From NCBI RefSeq assembly GCF_040954645.1, contig NC_092803.1, positions 9,487,230 through 9,551,229 of the forward strand: a stretch of DNA of 64,000 bases. The letters run 5' to 3'. Shown piece by piece: positions 42,111-53,606 of the stretch (positions are counted from its first letter, which is position 1; each line of letters begins with the position of its first letter). This stretch comes from Diabrotica undecimpunctata (Eukaryota; Arthropoda; Insecta; Coleoptera; Chrysomelidae). The notes under the pieces are model-generated. The model did no database searches. It was not told where the DNA came from and saw only the letters and a list, made by a program, of their open reading frames with translations. Position numbers and translations under genes: made by a program.

Positions 42111-42660
42111 TAATGCATAAAAAAATTTTTATTTTGTAACTTCAAAGGGCTGTAACTTTTTTTGTGTACACTTTTGTACTAAGGTAAGTTGGATTCAATC
42201 AATTTAGTTTTGTCCCCATAATGCGTGATTTAATTTGTGACATACCTTTTTGAAACACCGTGTATAATAGGAAATATCTAAAAAATACGGCACACTAACA
42301 TAACTGTAAATCCAATATTTGTATTGATGCAAACTACAAACAGCACCTGTGCCTCGAGGGATTCGAACAAAAATATGGCAGAAATATTCATTTTAAATTG
42401 TTATCGTAAACATTTTTATTTTTTATAGTACTATTTGCATATGGATGCATTAAATTTTGCGATAAAAAATTTTAGTACACTTTTCTAACATAATCCGTCT
42501 ATTCTATAACGTAATCGGTCTATCATTCTTCAAGTTTCGCTCCTTTTGAAGATTGGAATAAATTCAATGATTTATTGATTAATTTTGAAATAACGCTGAT
42601 AAAAATAACAACAAAATACCTTGAAATAAAGAGAAAACAATTTTTAAACAAAGCATAATA

Positions 42661-44393
42661 CAGGGTGTTTCAAAAAAAGGTAACCCCGTCTCTAGGGTAG
42701 CTAAAAAACTGAAAAATAATTGGGGTTTACTTAGTAAAAAATTTTTGTAACGCCATCCGTTTTCAAGATACAGGGCGTTGAAGAAAAAAAAATTTACGCA
42801 TTTTTTACGATTTTGCCAAAACTACTGGCAACATTGTAATGAAATTTTATACGAATAGTTTTGGAAGCTGATACATCCCATGAATTTGTTTTTATATCTG
42901 ATTCTTATAGAGGGCGCTACTTACACGGATCGTACTAAGTATTAGTCAATATAACTTTTTTAAGAGTATAATTATTAATCAAAATTTCAAGTAAACTTAA
43001 ACATCATTCAATTGTACACGAAAAAGGTACTCTTGGTAAAACTCGATACTGTGTACCGTTTTCGGAATATTTTGATTTGAAAATTATGAAGTAATAATTG
43101 ATGCTGTTATAATAAAATAGTTAGTAATTAAACAAAACTCACCAGAAGAAAATTAAATTAATGACTAAGAACATAAAATAAAATTCAATTACAGTAAGTG
43201 TTCAAAATGCCCTCCGTTTTCGCGAATACACAAGTCTATTCTTTTTTCTAAAGATTCCATTAACCTTCTAAACGGTAGGGGATCAGCTATGATGTCATTA
43301 AATTGACGTTGAATTCTTTCTTCCAACTCTTGGCGTGAATTTACCTCTGTAGCATAGACTTTTTCCTTAATATACGACCAAACTGCGTAGTCCAACCAAA
43401 GGGTTAAAATCGCATGACCGAGGAGGCCAATGAATCGGAGCTTCTCCACCTCTACCAATCCATCGATTCGGAAAATGATTACTCAACCAACTACGACACC
43501 TTCTATCAAAGTGTGGTGGAGCTCCATCGTGCATAAAAAATAAAGATCTTCGCTCGTTTAGCGTTAAATCTTCTAATAGAATATGATAACCTATTAATTT
43601 GTTACCTAAAGTTGCTGCCCAAACATTAACTTTAAATGAGTGTTGGTAATGTGATACCCTTTTGACTTTGACTCGTGGATTCTCATCACACCAGTAGTGT
43701 GCATTATGGGAGTTAAACATACCTTGTCGCGTAAAAGTGGCCTCGTCCGTAAAAAGAATGCATTTTAAAAATTTTGGATTGTGGGCTGTCCTTTGTTGCA
43801 ATGTTTCACAAAAATCCACTCTAACCGGTAGATCATCTGGCAAGAGCTCTTGGACTTGTCTGTAATGATAAGGATGTAATTGCTGTTCTTTCAGTATCTG
43901 CCAAGTACTTGAAGAAGTATTTGTTTGTCTTGCTATATTCCTTATGCTAACTGTTGGATCTTGATCAAGTAAATTTAAAATATTATTTTCTTTATTAATT
44001 GTTCTTGTTGTTCTTGGTCTACCAGAATTTATTTTATTTGGTCTCACATTCCCAGTTTCCCGACAACGTCGTTCAATGGCTCTAAATGTTTTTTTACTTG
44101 GTAAGTTTCTTCTAGGAAACTTTTCTGCATAACGTGTTACAGCTGCACTAGAACATCCTAAACATTCGCCTAAGGTTAATAACATGTCAGTGTATTCAAC
44201 ATTTGAGTACATTTTGATTTGATTTTACAAATAACAAGGTTTCAAAACTCTAATTATTGTTGATTTATCGTCATAACAATCAATAAATGTCAGATTTCCA
44301 TGTTTTCCAAAATTTTTTACTAAGCAAACCCCAATTATTTTTCAGTTTTTTAGCTACCCTAGAGACGGGGTTACCTTTTTTTGAAACACCCTG
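42661..44393 (-). mobile_element. Mariner-type element with ~86-bp terminal inverted repeats
   Basis: Starts CAGGGTGTTTCAAAAAAAGG and ends with its reverse complement, each flanked by TA (42,659-42,660 and 44,394-44,395). The inverted repeats match for about 86 bp with one clear difference. One transposase gene lies between them on the minus strand. The element has both ends but a frameshifted gene, so it may still be mobilised in trans. Confidence 0.92.
43189..44212 (-). pseudogene. Mariner/IS630-type transposase with a 4-bp insertion
   Basis: ATG at 44,212. An N-terminal helix-turn-helix region (SIRNIARQTNTSSSTWQIL) precedes the catalytic motifs ILFTDEATF, FFMHDGAPPH and WPPRSCDFNPL, that is DDD-type acidic residues. 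The frame then breaks where the minus strand reads TTTGGTTGGACTAC (about 43,393-43,404). The repeated TTGG looks like a 4-bp tandem duplication, after which the second frame resumes at DYAVWSYIKEKVYA. It continues to a stop at 43,189. Without the break the protein would be about 340 residues, normal for the family. Confidence 0.88.
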
Positions 44394-44395
44394 TA

Positions 44396-46205
44396 TAACC
44401 TTAAAATATAAATTTTGAGAGTAAATCTTAATATTTTGATGTTCTTACCTCACAAATTCACGAACAACAAATATTACCATTCGCACAGAATAAACGTTCA
44501 TAACCAAAAGTCCTTACTTATTTATTCTTTAAACAATTTAAAAAATCAATATTTCCAACTTCTTATGGGAGAAATACACGTAAAACAGATTTGTTTGGAA
44601 AGGTTTTTAAAATTCCCGCCCATTGTGACGCCAGAGCTTAGTTAGTCCATTATAAGATAGCCACATGCCGCTGCACATTGCTATTTGCTAGTTTTGGAAC
44701 GGGGGTGGTTATTTTAGTGTCTTGGTACCACCCATAAGTGGTAGGTATTCCCCTTTCCGTTATCTGAGGAGGCGTCCAATAGGCGATTAGTACACCCACT
44801 ATAGTATTAATAAAGAAAACTTTCATTAAAATATACATAAAGCTTTGTTAGTACCAAGGAAGTTAATGAATGAATGTAATGAAGGAAGTAATGCAAACTC
44901 AATGATAAATCTGATTTTCGTACTGAACAGATCAGTAAAATGATTTCAACATGATATATCGATATGCACGCATTGATTACCAAACAGCTTATGACTCGGT
45001 ACAGAGAAGAAAATCTGTTTTGAGCCTTAAGAAAAATAAAACTTTATCGCTGGCAATATTAGTAGGAAACACTTAAAGGTATTCATTATTAATTTATGAT
45101 AACCGGACTGATGCTTATACGTAACTAATTAAATCAAGATACAATTCACTTGAGCATCAAAAACTCCATCGTCGATTCCATCAAATACATTCGCCCTCCC
45201 TGCGTATGACAGCCCGAAATCTGCCGAAATATTGACACGCAAACAAAGTGGTTCCACTTGAACACTGACCTCTCTCCCAACGTTTTTCAAACAAACAATT
45301 AACACAGTATCCACATCCGAGAGAGCAGCGCACGCATCCAGACGAAAACTCCAGTTTCCAGAGTTGTCTCCCGCATTTCATCATTCAGTCGGTGTCCCGC
45401 CGCCGTTCAAGATTGGTTGCTGCACTTCCAGGCGCTCTGATCGGGACCGCTTGCGATTCGACGACGAAATAAACTCTCGCGGTTTTTTAAAGTGGGTTTT
45501 AATTAATTTGGTTGTGTGTAATTGGGAGCTGTGACAACTACTGAAAGGTTCTTACTATTGGTTATACTTTATTGTAAAGTTGAAAAAATGTCTTAACTTT
45601 CACTTGTTTTTGTTTTGTACTTAAAAGAAAACCTTGTTTAAAAGTTTAAAACTTCTCATTAATTCAGTAACTGCTTTTATATGTGTCAAAATTGATTATA
45701 AAATGACATTTAACCGCATAAAAATGTTACTTAACATTACAGCAATTACACTGTCAATAAAACATAGTTTAACAGAAAATCAACTACTTTTAACTATATT
45801 GCAAAATTGTTTAGCAAAATGACATTTTACCAAATTAGCATGTCATATTACTATACAGTAATCATACCATCGATAAAGCAAAAGTTGACAGAAAATTGTT
45901 TATTTAAGTATTGCAAAAATTGTCATCTTATTAATACTTATTAGTAGACAAAATTATAGGAAAGCCAGAAAAAAAAGACAAATTAGGTCCACATTTGTTT
46001 TGTGTTTGTTCTGCTTTTCTAAAGAATTTTATAAATGAGTAAAATTACCATTGGTAAAAAAATTAACATTCTAAAAATATTAAATTAGTGAAAATATACC
46101 AACATAATACTTACAAGAAACTAGAATTGAGTTAACAATTTTTCAGGAACGTTAACATCTTCATCTTCTCATAGTGCATCAACTGAATAGCGCTTCACTG
46201 ATTTG
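44396..46205. other. No gene; CpG-rich promoter-like patch at ~45.3-45.5 kb
   Basis: Most of this stretch is AT-rich with no supportable frame. About 45,310-45,480 is GC- and CpG-rich and contains TTCAGTCGGTG, an arthropod initiator-like TCAGTC with A at 45,387. GATTGG (CCAAT-related) and further CG pairs follow. It could be a host promoter or first exon on the plus strand. No coding exon can be tied to it. Confidence 0.3.
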
Positions 46206-46400
46206 TTTCTAATATCTTCTTCTTAGTCGTTAACCTGATGCAGGTATCGTGATATCATGAAGCTATTAACTAAATTTCCCAATGTTCCTCCACGTTTTTC
46301 TATCTTCTGCCATTCTAGCACATTCTGACAATGGAGCGCCAATGGTAGCAACAATATGGTCCGTGTATCGTGTGGGAGATCTACCTCTAATATGTGACAC
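46206..46400 (-). mobile_element. LINE 3'-end scrap, minus strand
   Basis: The minus strand reads VTYHRGRSPTRYTDHIVAT and ECARMAEDRKTWRNI, matching the GRPPTRWTDDI...DR-W pattern near the C-terminus of RTE-like LINE reverse transcriptases. It is short and isolated. Confidence 0.5.
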
Positions 46401-46959
46401 ACTAAGTTTTTATGTTAACACTTCTTGCTGTTAAAAATACCTATATTCCTTTTAGCACATTCTTAAGTAGGTCATCAATAAAACTTCAAAGCTCATTTGC
46501 CGGTCAAATCATATTTGAGATCTCGCAAGTTAGCTGGGATCTGATCGGGATCCCTGTTGATCTCTATGTAGCTCTATAATAAACGTTTTGTAATGAAAAT
46601 ACACAGAACATTGTTGAACTTTCACAACAAAACTCTTTCTCAATAATAGATCATCTACATACTTTAAATACTCCTTTGTTTATAGCAAATAAGTGACTTC
46701 CTAGGTAATACAACAGTCAACATATTTTATATTTTAGTCAAGTAAGATCTTGTTATAGCCGCAGTTGTCTTTTTCTTTTAGATTTGCCTATAGCAGTCAC
46801 TTAGCGTAGTTCTTGAACTTTATTTGGAACTTTAGAAGATGTCGAAGTGCGATTTATTACCACTCTATTTATCTATTTATCCATTTAAATGAGTCAATCG
46901 CTTGATAAGGACCATTTCCGCTCCATCGAGAGCAATGCTTAAGAAGTGGATATGCTAAC

Positions 46960-47880
46960 TTAAATTGATACAAATGATGCTGAACGATATGGTCCTTCGA
47001 TTTCGGAAGTTATCCCGAAAAATCGTTTTGTCTAATTCTACATTTAATTTATATGGGAAAATAGAGGAGTTAAAAAAATCAGATGGCAGTCTGTTCATCA
47101 ATTTGCTCTGTGTTTGTTCTCTTAAGGATTCAAAGCAATATTTAGAAAGATTTTATCGAAACAAACAGGAGTTTTAGCAGTTATGTATGACACCAGATAA
47201 ATAATGGGTCTGTTGCTTCTCTCTGAAGTCAAATCGACAATCAACAGAGTGCCCGTAGCAGATAAAAGCCTTCTAAAGCTACCAAATATTATGTAGCACT
47301 GTTTTACCAAGTTTTTACCAATAGAACAATATTTGAAAGCCAAAATTTACGATCAGTGTATCCTCCCTATACTCACGTATTATTCACAGACGTGGACACT
47401 CACCAAGTCTACTATGGATAAAATAGTAAAAGTACAAAGAGCGATGGAAAGATCAATGCTCGGGGTGAGACTTATAGACAAAATAAACAAAAAACAAACA
47501 AATGGATTAGAAGCACAGCCAAAGTAAAAGACGCAGGAGAACATGCTGCCAAATTAAAATAGAGCGTCGCAGGACACAATGCCCGACTAAAGGATAAAAG
47601 ACGGAACCACGAAATACAACATTGGAGGCCATGGTTAGGAAAGAGAAGTAGATGAAGACCACAAATGAGATAAGCTGATGACATTAAGAATATCGGAGGA
47701 CACAACTAGAAGCAAGTGGCGCAAAATAGAAAACACTGGATTGATTTGGGGGAGGCCTATGTCCAAAGTTGGATTACTTAAGGCTAAAGAAGAAGTTTTA
47801 CGAAGTGAATGCATAATGTCACAAGTCTATTGCAATGACGATAGAATATACGAATTGTACTTAAAATTTGCTCCTTAGAC
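46960..47880 (+). mobile_element. Decayed LINE 3' portion, plus strand
   Basis: Plus-strand text AKIYDQCILPILTYYSQTWT and KVQRAMERSMLGVRL (about 47,340-47,480) is followed in other frames by stretches matching RW-DDI-G and W--LGEAYVQ (about 47,640-47,770). This is the RT C-terminal region of an RTE-type LINE. Frameshifts and stops are present. Upstream sequence to 46,960 may include diverged RT. Confidence 0.6.
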
Positions 47881-47889
47881 ACCGTATTC

Positions 47890-48857
47890 TTAACATGTGG
47901 TCACCATAGAGTATTAATTGTTTGCAGACGTCAAAATAATGCTAGAGGACAAAATATTTCGATCGAATAAGAACAACAATATAAAAAAAAGATATTGAAT
48001 TAGCAGAAATGCGTTGGAATTAGTATTTTCTAGAAGAAGACTATGTTGATAAATTAGTTCATCAAATTTCGTTTAAAATGCCTTATGTTTTCGGCTATTA
48101 CAGTAGTTTTTTGTATCCTCTACTAGAGACAGAAGGTTTTTGTGGCTTTATAAGTGCTCCCTTTTTTTCTTTAATGACAATGCCCGGAAGTCCCATAGAT
48201 GTATAGCAGTGTCATCACAAATTGTTTTTTGACTAGTTTTGATATTTATTGGGTCCCCTCCCCCGTATTATAAAACCCCGCCGAGATGACCCTTCGGCAA
48301 ATTAGCTCTCCTTCTAAATCTCCTTTGTGATAACTAACAAAATTAATAAAAAAAATAAATAAATAAAAAATAAAAAAAATAATAATAAAAAAAAAATTTA
48401 CCAAAAAGCAAACAATATAGTTAAAAAAAAATACAGTTATATTATAAGGAGAATCAATAATATAATATTGAGTATTATGTATAATAATATGTGTTGTTCA
48501 TTAAATATAAGATAATATTAGATACGCATTAAGTGACAATTAATACTTACCTGAAGCATTTTCCTTATAACTTTCACACATTTGTTCTGGCTAATTGGCT
48601 TAGTTCCAGTGCCATAAAACAAAACACACACACACACACATAATATTTACAGGGGTAGTAGCGTTTGTTCTAGGGAAATAAATATCGAGGAATAGAAAAC
48701 AAAGAATATCTAAAAAATTTGTCTCTTAATAACAAGCTTAAGGGTATTATCTGACGTAGTTTTAGAGAAAAACACAATATAAATGAGAAGATAAACAAGC
48801 TGGACATAAAGCTGGTAAACAAATTATATTTATATACATGTGTACATAATGTATAGT
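47890..48857. other. No gene; low-complexity A-rich tract and CA repeat
   Basis: About 48,340-48,430 is nearly pure A with interspersed T (AATAAATAAATAAAAAATAA-like). About 48,622-48,640 is a CA dinucleotide run. No gene, RNA or element boundary is supportable. Confidence 0.45.
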
Positions 48858-48985
48858 TTTTAAATTAAGTTTAATTGAACTTATTGACAAAAATTTGTAT
48901 ACAGGGTGAACTACGAAACAAAATTACGATTTTCTAATTTTTTTTAAATGAATCACCCTATATTTTATTTTTTAGAAATATTGTA
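48858..48985 (+). repeat. Inverted-repeat partner A (CAGGGTGAACTACGAAAC)
   Basis: TTAAATTAAGTTTAA..., TTTGTATACAGGGTGAACTAC, AAATTACGATTTTCT and ATCACCCTATATTTTATTTT match 53,033-53,152 in inverted orientation with moderate divergence. It is either a second copy of a small element in opposite orientation or the terminal inverted repeat of a 4.3-kb composite. Confidence 0.65.
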
Positions 48986-49296
48986 TTTCATGAAACTCTT
49001 TCATTTTTATATATCATTCCCTATAACTAAACTTATTACTTTCCGAGATATTTTTTGTTAGTTACTTATTGAATAAAAATAATTTTGGTTTATTATGACT
49101 CAATACTCAATACTTATTTCTCTTTACAAAAATTGAATGTATTTTCAAAATTTGAAGAAAACTAAAATATCTCGGAAAATAAGGAGTTTAGGTATAGGGA
49201 ATGCTATATAAAAATTAACGGTATCATAAATACGAGATCTGGATATTAAATAACGAGACTGCTTATGAAAAAGAGTTTTATTTTAAAAATTATTCT

Positions 49297-50340
49297 ACAA
49301 TCGAATGTTCTGCTTCAATATATTCCCCTTCCTCTCCACACACCGTTCCATTCGTTTTTTCCATTGGTCAAAGCAATGCTGGAAGTCTTCTTTTGTTAAA
49401 GCTTTTAGGAGCTCCGCCGTTTTTCGCTTCACCTCTTCCATCGACTCGAACCGGATTCTTTTTAAGGCAGACTTGATCTTCGGAAACAGGAAAAAGTCAC
49501 AGGGTGCTAAATCAGGCGAGTACGGCGGGTGTTTAAGCATTGGAATGCCTCTAGCTGCTAAATAACGCTTTACAGACAGCGCGTTATGGGCAGGTGCTTT
49601 GTTCTAGTGTAAGATCCACGATTTGTTTTTCCACAACTCCGGCCGTTTCTTACGAACTCTCTCTCGCAGCATTGCCAAAACTTTCAGATAGTAAGTTTGG
49701 TTTACAGTTTGACCCTCTGGAACCCATTCAGTCATCACGATGCCGTTAATGTCGAAAAAAACGATTAGCATGGCTTTTAATTTTGATTTCGACATCCTTG
49801 CTTTTTTCATTCTTGGCGATGCAGGAGTTTTCCAGTGCATGGATTGTGGCTTAGTTTCAACATCCTATTTGAATATCCAGGTTTCATCGCAAGTGATGAT
49901 GTTTTCCATTAATCCAGGCTCTTCATGTAACCGTCAAGAAAATCTGAGCAGATCTGTTGACGGAGAGCTTTTGGTCAGGGCAGGAATCAAATTTTTTGGG
50001 ACCAACGTCGCACAGACTTTCTTCATGTTCAATTCGTCTTGTAAAATTTTTCTGACAGTTTCTTTATCGGCGTTTACAGTCTCAGCAATTATCCGAATAC
50101 TCATACGACGATCTCCGCGCACAATTCCATTTATTTTGGTCACTGTTTGCGGAGTTAAAACAGAGACAGGTCGGTCTAGACTTTGGTCATCTTCGGCGCT
50201 CCCTCAGCCTTCAGAAAACCGTTTATACGATTCGAAATCACGCGCAATTCTCACCATAGGCACAGTATATTGCTTAAAAAGAATCAGTAGGTTCACTCTG
50301 CCGCCAGTCCTTTGTTCTTCATGTTCCATTTTTGTTTCAC
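49297..50340 (-). pseudogene. Mariner transposase, decayed
   Basis: On the minus strand, in pieces: SIRIIAETVNADKETVRKIL (helix-turn-helix, about 50,060-50,120), NIITCDETWIFK (first catalytic Asp), SKSKLKAMLIVFFDINGIVM and QTVNQTYYLKVL. The second catalytic segment is degraded to stop-NKAPAHNALS. YSPDLAPCDFFLFPKIKSAL (third catalytic Asp) and a C-terminal tail follow. The order is that of mariner transposases of about 345 residues. Stops at about 50,200, 49,930, 49,870 and 49,605 make it inactive. Terminal repeats were not identified. Confidence 0.8.
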
Positions 50341-50400
50341 GCGCATTACTTCCACGCGCAGATAAATTCCAGTTTTTGATACACTGCTCAATATAATTTT

Positions 50401-51162
50401 TAATACACTGCTCGAAAATAAATAGGAAAGTGACTTGTGGCGACCTAAAATTTAATTAGGTTTTCGGAATAATGAATACTTTCCTAAATTTAGCGTTTTC
50501 GACAATTATCAATAGTTTCCCAAAATAATTATTACTGTTTGTCCTTCAAAATGTATTATGTTGAATCCATCAGTTTTGATTAATCGAATATTATATTTTT
50601 TGTATTCATTAGAAAATCACACTGTATTCACTGTTACTGGTGAGAAATCTCATAAAACGAAGAGCTAATGAGGAAACTAATTTCTATAGAAGAAAAAATA
50701 ATAATAAATTCGAATTATAAATTATATTTCGAGGATTTGAATTTTACAATACCAGTTATAAAATAGGATTATAAAAACACAAGTAGCGAACTATGAATAC
50801 AAGTTAGAATAGAATATATATTTTCACAATCACAACTTATTAATAACAACATAATGAAATGAAAAAAAGTCTATATAGCCTAAATATAGCCTAAAGATCC
50901 CACTGTAGGAACACTACGTTCATAACGTAGTTAGTCAAACTTATATTTTTACGTACATTTAAAATTGGGAGAATCTATCTATATAAAAGGCTAGGATGAC
51001 AAGTCACACTGTTTATTCAGTAAGGTAACTACGCCACATAGGAAAGAAATCTGAACTACCAACATCTATCAAAATTAAATGTAATTAAGTAAAAGCTGTA
51101 AAAACGCTGTTGAGACAGAAAAAATACACATTTCGGCATTGGAGCGTGTGATACGTTAACTG
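50401..51162. other. No gene recognised
   Basis: AT-rich flank between the mariner remnant and the tandem triplication. No supportable frame. It may contain the unrecognised end of the mariner. Confidence 0.35.
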
Positions 51163-51830
51163 AAAGGGCACTTCTTTAATATTAATGAACGTATCGCGAC
51201 ATACGAGATATGATAGGCTACTATGACTAAAAATAGATTTACCATAAGACAAATTTTGATTTTTTGACTTAAAGAAGGCCTCAGGTTCAGTACAAAATAA
51301 ACAACTGATTGAATCTTAACATGCAACATGGCAAATGAAAGGGGAGGATATAGCGAATATATTCAGCTAGAAAAAATAAACAAGGCGACTACTAAAAGGG
51401 CACTACGCAGTATCTTAAATATTAATAAACGTATAACGACATAAGAGATATGATAGGGTACTATGAATAAAAATAGATTTACCATAAGACAAATTTTGAT
51501 TTTTTGACTTAAAGAAGGCCTCGGGTTCAGTACAAAATAAAAAACTGATTAAATCCTAACATGCGACATGGCAAGTGAAAGGGGAGGATATAACGAATAT
51601 ATTCAGATAGAAAAAATCAACAAGGCGACGACTAAAAGGGCACTACGCAGTATCTTCAATATTAATGAACGTATAGCGACATACAAAATATGATAGGGCA
51701 CTATGATATATAAAAATAGATATTCTTTAAGACAAATTTTGCTTTATTGACTTAAAGAAGGCCTCAGGCTGAGTACAAAATTAATTGATCGAATGCTAAC
51801 ATGCAATATAAATCTTCTCAGCTATTTAAT
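51163..51830 (+). repeat. Three tandem copies of a 232-240-bp unit
   Basis: Units begin AAAGGGCAC at 51,163, 51,395 and 51,635, giving periods of 232 and 240 bp. Each contains GTATAGCGACATA-like text, GATTTACCATAAGACAAATTT, TTAAAGAAGGCCTC and AACATGC-ACATGGCAA-TG. The third copy decays after about 51,810. Copies 2 and 3 are closer to each other than to copy 1. It is non-coding. Confidence 0.85.
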
Positions 51831-52639
51831 ATTCTGTTTTAAAAGGTTCAAGAAAATTATGTTTTTTACATAGCTTAAGTTTTTAAAGTTTAAAATTTAA
51901 TTTTTGTTTTCAAGAATAAAGCATGAAGAATCAAACCAAAGCTGGATTTTAGGAGGGATTATATAGTTTCTGCAAATAAAGTAATACTCAAATTCTTTCA
52001 GAAAATAAAATAGTAGAACATATGTTACACCCAGCTAAGATACCTACTCACAGACAGGAACAGTAACAGTCGAATCTTAATTTTGAAAGACAAAATCAGA
52101 TTCCACTTTCAGACAACGATGAGGTCAATTATATTAAATAGAGAATTTAGTTCTTACCGATTTTCATCCTTGGGAAACCTGAAGAAACTCAAGTTCAAGT
52201 TGTTATGGTCCCTGGAATTTTTTCTACATACACAGCACTAATAAACTCTTGCTTTGGCTGAATTCATCATAATCCGTCGTTTAAAATAGAAAACTTAGAA
52301 ACTTAGAAAACTGGAGAAATATCACATTAATATGTATTAAAAACGAAATAAACTTATAGAACCAACTATATACCAACAAATAAATGAAATTTATATATAA
52401 ATTACTGAAATAACTGTAGTTTCAATCAATGGATAGATACTTATAATTAATTATTTGAGAATAGATTAAGTCAATCAGGCAATATGATTTTTCAAACTTT
52501 AGAAGTGTGTATAGTGGTTATGTGAAGAATTTTACCATTTATGAAATTTATTTTCCTCTTTTTGAAGAACTTCTATAATAATTATTATTTTATTATAAAT
52601 TTGGACTATTCTATGAAACTGATGGAATATTTTAAATCT
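51831..52639. other. No gene recognised
   Basis: AT-rich, short frames only, no repeat boundary or RNA gene that I can support. Confidence 0.35.
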
Positions 52640-52765
52640 TGCAACAGTGGCATTTTTCGCCAGATCTACTGCGCAATCAGCCAGGAGTGGATCCAAAATT
52701 GGAACCGTGAAAATGCGAGAGTGAACCTACTGATTCTTTTTAAGCAATATACTGTGCCATAGGCC
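52640..52765 (+). mobile_element. Mariner transposase N-terminal fragment, inverted relative to 49.3-50.3 kb
   Basis: Encodes ENARVNLLILFKQYTVP on the plus strand. This matches the N-terminal region of the decayed mariner at about 50,260-50,310 on the minus strand. It is a separate short copy or a rearranged piece of the same element. Confidence 0.6.
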
Positions 52766-53032
52766 TCTTTCAACAAATTATAGCACTCAGTCGGAGTTTT
52801 TTTTTAATTTAACGAGAAATTTCACATTAATCCGTTGCTCATGTTTTTCGTCACATATGGTTATCGGCACAAGAAAAAAACACGTTATTTTCTAACCTCT
52901 ACAGAAAAAATACTACTACAGCGACAAAAACGTGTTTTCGTACTGAAAGAGTAGACACTTCCAGCTATCCAATGCTGCATTCGTTTTCCACTCTTCCGTA
53001 TCGTTATTTAATAGCTAGACTTCGTACAATAT

Positions 53033-53152
53033 TTCTAAAAAATAAAATATAGGGTGATCCATTTTAAAAAATTGAGAAAATCGTAATTTCGTTTTGTAGT
53101 TCACCCTGTATACAAATGTTAGTCAATGATTTTAGTTAAACTTAATTTAACA
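53033..53152 (-). repeat. Inverted-repeat partner B
   Basis: Reverse-complement relative of 48,858-48,985, including GTAGTTCACCCTGTATACAAA. A smaller inverted pair with the same style of ends (TATAGGGTGTCCC and ATCACCCTGTAG) lies just downstream at about 53,345-53,410. Confidence 0.65.
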
Positions 53153-53606
53153 ACTACAATATATTGTTTACCTTGTTATATAAAATAAATAATTGTTTAT
53201 GCATTACTTCTTTATATACATGGTGTTATATATATATATATGTTAAAAATGGTCATAACTTGTTAAATACTCTGTATATTAATACAAAGCCCAATATTAG
53301 AAGAACAAGAGTAATTATGAGAGCAATATAAATATGAAAAAATATATAGGGTGTCCCATTTAAAAAATTGTATGTTTTCTAAACCACGTAGTTATTGATC
53401 ACCCTGTAGAATTACACACATTTTTCAAGTATGGAGAATATCATTGCCTACATTTTTTCTTATTAAGTTTTTTGGATATCTTTACCACAATGGAATTATC
53501 GACCGATGTCGAACTAAAAACTTACCCTGTATATAAATAATATTAAAGTATTTACTAGATTTTGTAACTGTATTTAGAAAAATATTTACCAGCTTTGATA
53601 GATATA

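Noticed and set aside
49740..50396. 218-aa plus-strand frame
   Set aside because: It is antisense to the decayed mariner transposase, whose motifs are clear on the minus strand.
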